Source: an uncultured Prevotella sp. (GTDB lineage Bacteria; Bacteroidota; Bacteroidia; Bacteroidales; Bacteroidaceae). Taken from it: a DNA stretch of 64,000 bases. The translations under genes were made by a program, and so were the position numbers. Location of the stretch: the NCBI GenBank assembly GCA_900541575.1, contig UQKO01000001.1, positions 1-64,000 on the forward strand. Direction: 5' to 3'. This document shows, one piece after another, positions 61,223-64,000 of this stretch; position 1 is the stretch's first letter, and the number at the start of each line of letters is the position of its first letter. The notes beneath the pieces were generated by a model. It was not told the DNA's origin. It saw only the letters and a list, made by a program, of their open reading frames with translations, and searched no databases.

Positions 61223-61843
61223 ATGGTTCCTGTACAATTTATTACACACACCACCTCCACCATTAGCTATGAAGAATCGGCTTTATTGGCTTTACAAGGC
61301 GGATGTAAGTGGATTCAGCTGCGCATGAAAGATGCTACCGACGAGGAAGTTGAACCCATTGCCAACCGGCTACTCAAAGCTTGCCACAACCAAGGAGCAA
61401 CTTTTATACTCGACGACCGTGTGGACTTATGCAAGAGAATTAAAGCCGATGGTGTGCACTTAGGCAAAAATGATATGCCCATTAATGAGGCTCGCGAATT
61501 ACTGGGACATGAATTTATTATAGGTGGAACAGCCAACACCTTCGATGACATACGTCAACTCAAACGTCTGAGTGCCGACTACATAGGTTGCGGCCCATTC
61601 AGATTTACGACAACAAAAGAAAAGCTCTCACCCATCATCGGCCTAGATGGTTATCGTGCCATTGCAGAACAGATGAAGGCAGAGGAACTACATATTCCTG
61701 TATGTGCCATAGGCGGCATTGAGATTGACGATGTCATGCCCATTCTCCACACTGGCATTCAAGGTATTGCTGTGAGCGGAGCCATTCTTCGTGCGGACAA
61801 CCCGGCAGAAATGATGAGAAAATTTCTCCATGCCGATGATTAA
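61223..61843 (+). CDS. thiE: Thiamine-phosphate synthase
   Basis: Joins the pyrimidine and thiazole halves into thiamine phosphate. The 206-residue TIM barrel has FITHTTSTISYEESALLALQ, GGCKWIQLRMKDATDEE (pyrimidine-diphosphate loop with Arg and Lys), ATFILDDRVDLCKRIKADGV, HLGKNDMPINEAREL, then GGTANTFDDIR and YIGCGPFRFTTTKEKLSPI; VCAIGGIEIDDV and GIAVSGAIL complete the barrel. It sits under the TPP riboswitch. thiC follows after 257 bp without a clear terminator. Confidence 0.94.
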   Translation: MVPVQFITHTTSTISYEESALLALQGGCKWIQLRMKDATDEEVEPIANRLLKACHNQGATFILDDRVDLCKRIKADGVHLGKNDMPINEARELLGHEFIIGGTANTFDDIRQLKRLSADYIGCGPFRFTTTKEKLSPIIGLDGYRAIAEQMKAEELHIPVCAIGGIEIDDVMPILHTGIQGIAVSGAILRADNPAEMMRKFLHADD

Positions 61844-62100
61844 AGGATGCACAGTTTGCTCGTTAGCCATCAGCAAAATAGAGAAATAATGAGAGGAGAA
61901 GTCTCCTTTAGACAACCAAGTAAGACTGACTTACCCCTATCGTTACACCATTATTAAATATCAAAGAAGGCCCCACGTCCCACGCTAAGAAGGAACAAAG
62001 TTCACCGTCAGCTCATCGCTCAATATTCCAATTACACCAAAGCATTCACACCTTATATATATTGCAAACAAACATTCTCAAATAAGACATATCGCGAAGT

Positions 62101-63798
62101 ATGAACAACGACATGAAAATAAGCTACCCTAGTAGCGAAAAAGTATACCTAAAGGGACAAAAGTTTCCCGATATTCGCATCGCCATGCGAAAGGTCAACC
62201 TCACTCCTACTGTAACCAAAGATGCGGAAGGAAAAAAACACTTTAAAGAAAATGCACCCGTTCTAGTTTATGATACGAGCGGTCCTTATTCTGACCCCAA
62301 CTACACGCCCAATCTTAAAGAAGGCCTTCCCCGCCTACGCGAGAAATGGATCTTAAAGCGCGGAGGCGTAGAACGTCTGCCTGAGTTTAGCTCGGAATAC
62401 TGCCACGAAAGATTGGCAGACAAGAGTCTAGACAGTCTTCGCTTCAACCATCACCATCTTCCATTGCGCGCCATCAAAGGTAAAGGTATCACGCAAATGG
62501 CTTTAGCCAAACAAGGTATCATCACTCCTGAAATGGAATACGTAGCCATTCGTGAGAACATGAATTGCCAAGAATTGGGAATCGAAACTCACATCACACC
62601 AGAATTTGTACGCGAAGAAGTGGCTGCTGGCCGTGCCGTCATTCCTGCCAACATCAATCACCCCGAAGCAGAACCAATGATTATCGGCCGCAACTTCTTG
62701 GTGAAAATTAATACTAACCTTGGCAACTCTGCCACCACTTCTTCTATTGAAGAAGAAGTAGAAAAGGCCGTATGGAGTTGCAAATGGGGCGGCGACACCA
62801 TTATGGATCTCTCAACAGGCGCCAACATCCACGAAACTCGTGAATGGATTGTACGCAACAGTCCCGTTCCCGTGGGCACAGTGCCTATGTATCAAGCCAT
62901 GGAGAAAGTACATGGGAAAGCCAAAGACCTCACATGGGAACTCTATCGCGACACGTTGATTGAACAGTGCGAACAAGGCGTTGACTACTTTACCATCCAT
63001 TGTGGCATTCGTCGCAAAAACATCCACCTTTCACAAGGCCGCATGACTGGCATGGTAAGCCGCGGCGGAAGCATCATCTCTGAATGGTGCTTACAAAACG
63101 ACAAAGAGAGTTTCCTTTACGAACATTTCGACGACATCTGCGACATTTGTGCACAGTACGATGTGGCCATCTCATTGGGTGATGGTCTTCGTCCGGGTTC
63201 TATCTACGATGCAAACGATCGTGCACAATTTGCCGAACTTGACACAATGGGAGAACTCGTTACTCGCGCTTGGGACAAAGGCGTACAAGCATTTATCGAA
63301 GGCCCTGGCCACGTGCCCATGCACAAGATTCCCGAGAATATGCAACGACAAATTGAGAAATGTCACAATGCTCCATTCTATACACTCGGTCCACTTGTAA
63401 CAGACATTGCTCCTGGCTACGACCATATCACCTCGGCCATCGGCGCCTCTATCATTGGCGCCCTAGGTACAGCCATGCTATGCTATGTCACTCCGAAAGA
63501 GCATTTAGCCCTTCCTAATAAGGACGACGTTCGCACTGGTGTAGTGACTTACAAGATTGCCGCTCACGCAGCAGACCTTGCTAAAGGACATCCAGGCGCA
63601 CAGGTACGAGATGACGCTCTATCGAAAGCTCGCTATGAATTCCGATGGAAAGACCAATTCAACCTAAGCCTTGACCCTGAACTTGCTACGAAGTATTATA
63701 AGGATGCACACTATGAGAATGGTGAGTTCTGCACGATGTGCGGCCCAAACTTCTGTGCTATGCGCATTTCTCACCGCTTAGGTGAATGCGAAGAATAA
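62101..63798 (+). CDS. thiC: Phosphomethylpyrimidine synthase
   Basis: A radical SAM enzyme that rearranges AIR into HMP phosphate for thiamine. The 565-residue protein has VYLKGQKFPDIRIAMRKV, NHHHLPLRAIKGKGITQMAL, the core stretch WGGDTIMDLSTGANIHETRE, and MVSRGGSIISEWCLQNDKE. The C-terminal cluster motif CTMCGPNFC places three cysteines in CxxCxxxxC spacing. It is likely in the thiE transcript under the TPP riboswitch. thiG, thiH and thiS are not in the window. A terminator follows at 63878. Confidence 0.96.
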   Translation: MNNDMKISYPSSEKVYLKGQKFPDIRIAMRKVNLTPTVTKDAEGKKHFKENAPVLVYDTSGPYSDPNYTPNLKEGLPRLREKWILKRGGVERLPEFSSEYCHERLADKSLDSLRFNHHHLPLRAIKGKGITQMALAKQGIITPEMEYVAIRENMNCQELGIETHITPEFVREEVAAGRAVIPANINHPEAEPMIIGRNFLVKINTNLGNSATTSSIEEEVEKAVWSCKWGGDTIMDLSTGANIHETREWIVRNSPVPVGTVPMYQAMEKVHGKAKDLTWELYRDTLIEQCEQGVDYFTIHCGIRRKNIHLSQGRMTGMVSRGGSIISEWCLQNDKESFLYEHFDDICDICAQYDVAISLGDGLRPGSIYDANDRAQFAELDTMGELVTRAWDKGVQAFIEGPGHVPMHKIPENMQRQIEKCHNAPFYTLGPLVTDIAPGYDHITSAIGASIIGALGTAMLCYVTPKEHLALPNKDDVRTGVVTYKIAAHAADLAKGHPGAQVRDDALSKARYEFRWKDQFNLSLDPELATKYYKDAHYENGEFCTMCGPNFCAMRISHRLGECEE

Positions 63799-63877
63799 AT
63801 TACTGATTCCATCGCGAATCTTCTTGTTGAGAAGAAAGTATAAAACAATACAGTCCACAATCCACACCCTCAATAGT

Positions 63878-63920
63878 AAATGGCCATTGATTGAATCCGC
63901 TTCGGTCAATGGCCATTTCT
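63878..63920 (+). terminator. Terminator of thiC
   Basis: AAATGGCCATTGA (63878-63890) and TCAATGGCCATTT (63906-63918) form a perfect 13-bp stem; T-rich bases follow. Confidence 0.85.
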
Positions 63921-64000
63921 CATGTACTCACGTTTGACAAAACAGGGAATGGGCAAACTAATAAATGAGATTAGGGCAATACAGACTGGCATATCCGCTG

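Overview
The window looks like chromosome of a Bacteroidales bacterium, most likely from the Prevotellaceae (genus not resolvable by eye). Four signs point there. Promoters carry the Bacteroidetes -7 box TAnnTTTG, several with a TTTG about 19-20 nt upstream. Shine-Dalgarno sequences are nearly absent. Type IX secretion C-terminal domains occur in small secreted proteins. Several gene groupings are typical of the order: acn-icd-gltA, purF-carA-carB, and a NifU-like gene followed by a GGGtGRT-family gene. I see no rRNA, phage, CRISPR array or complete insertion sequence.

Layout. 1-2.4 kb: start of a truncated transposase, a HisC-like aminotransferase whose PLP-lysine position reads His, and a 1.1-kb repeat-rich gap. 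2.4-5.3 kb: recR, a small membrane protein, a glycosyltransferase, an acetyltransferase. 5.36-5.56 kb: tRNA-Asp and tRNA-Cys. 5.7-8.2 kb: a MATE exporter and queD-queE. 8.5-13.4 kb: the oxidative TCA branch (aconitase, isocitrate dehydrogenase, citrate synthase). 13.6-21.1 kb: an orphan gene, a LytTR/LytS two-component pair and a TolC-MacA-MacB efflux operon. 21.2-27.7 kb: a repeat-rich gap, nagB, dnaE, trxA and a small acidic protein. 27.7-29.3 kb: two secreted proteins. 30-39.8 kb: a housekeeping run (purB, rluB, asnS, pyrF, a SUI1-like factor, menG, fmt), then the NifU-like/GGGtGRT pair. 39.9-43.5 kb: an accessory patch with a structured repeat, a TonB-type receptor, a 26-codon stub of a C39 peptidase-ABC exporter and a decayed reading frame. 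43.5-52.7 kb: a DUF4421 protein, an oxidoreductase, and purF-carA-carB. 52.8-60.9 kb: a second repeat-rich gap, tRNA-Thr, a WG-repeat protein, a Pif1-like helicase, an ECF sigma/membrane/periplasmic set and a mini T9SS-cargo protein. 61-63.9 kb: TPP riboswitch, thiE, thiC.

The genes are mostly central metabolism: nucleotide synthesis (purB, purF, carAB, pyrF), 2-oxoglutarate synthesis, thiamine, queuosine, menaquinone and initiator-tRNA formylation. The less explained parts are a family of nested stem-loop elements with 22-bp tandem hairpins, whose outer stem covaries between two copies; the eroded peptide-export locus; the lysine-less HisC; the NifU-like/GGGtGRT operon with its unusually strong ribosome binding site; and T9SS-domain proteins with almost no cargo. 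All calls come from reading the sequence and translations; no database search was possible.
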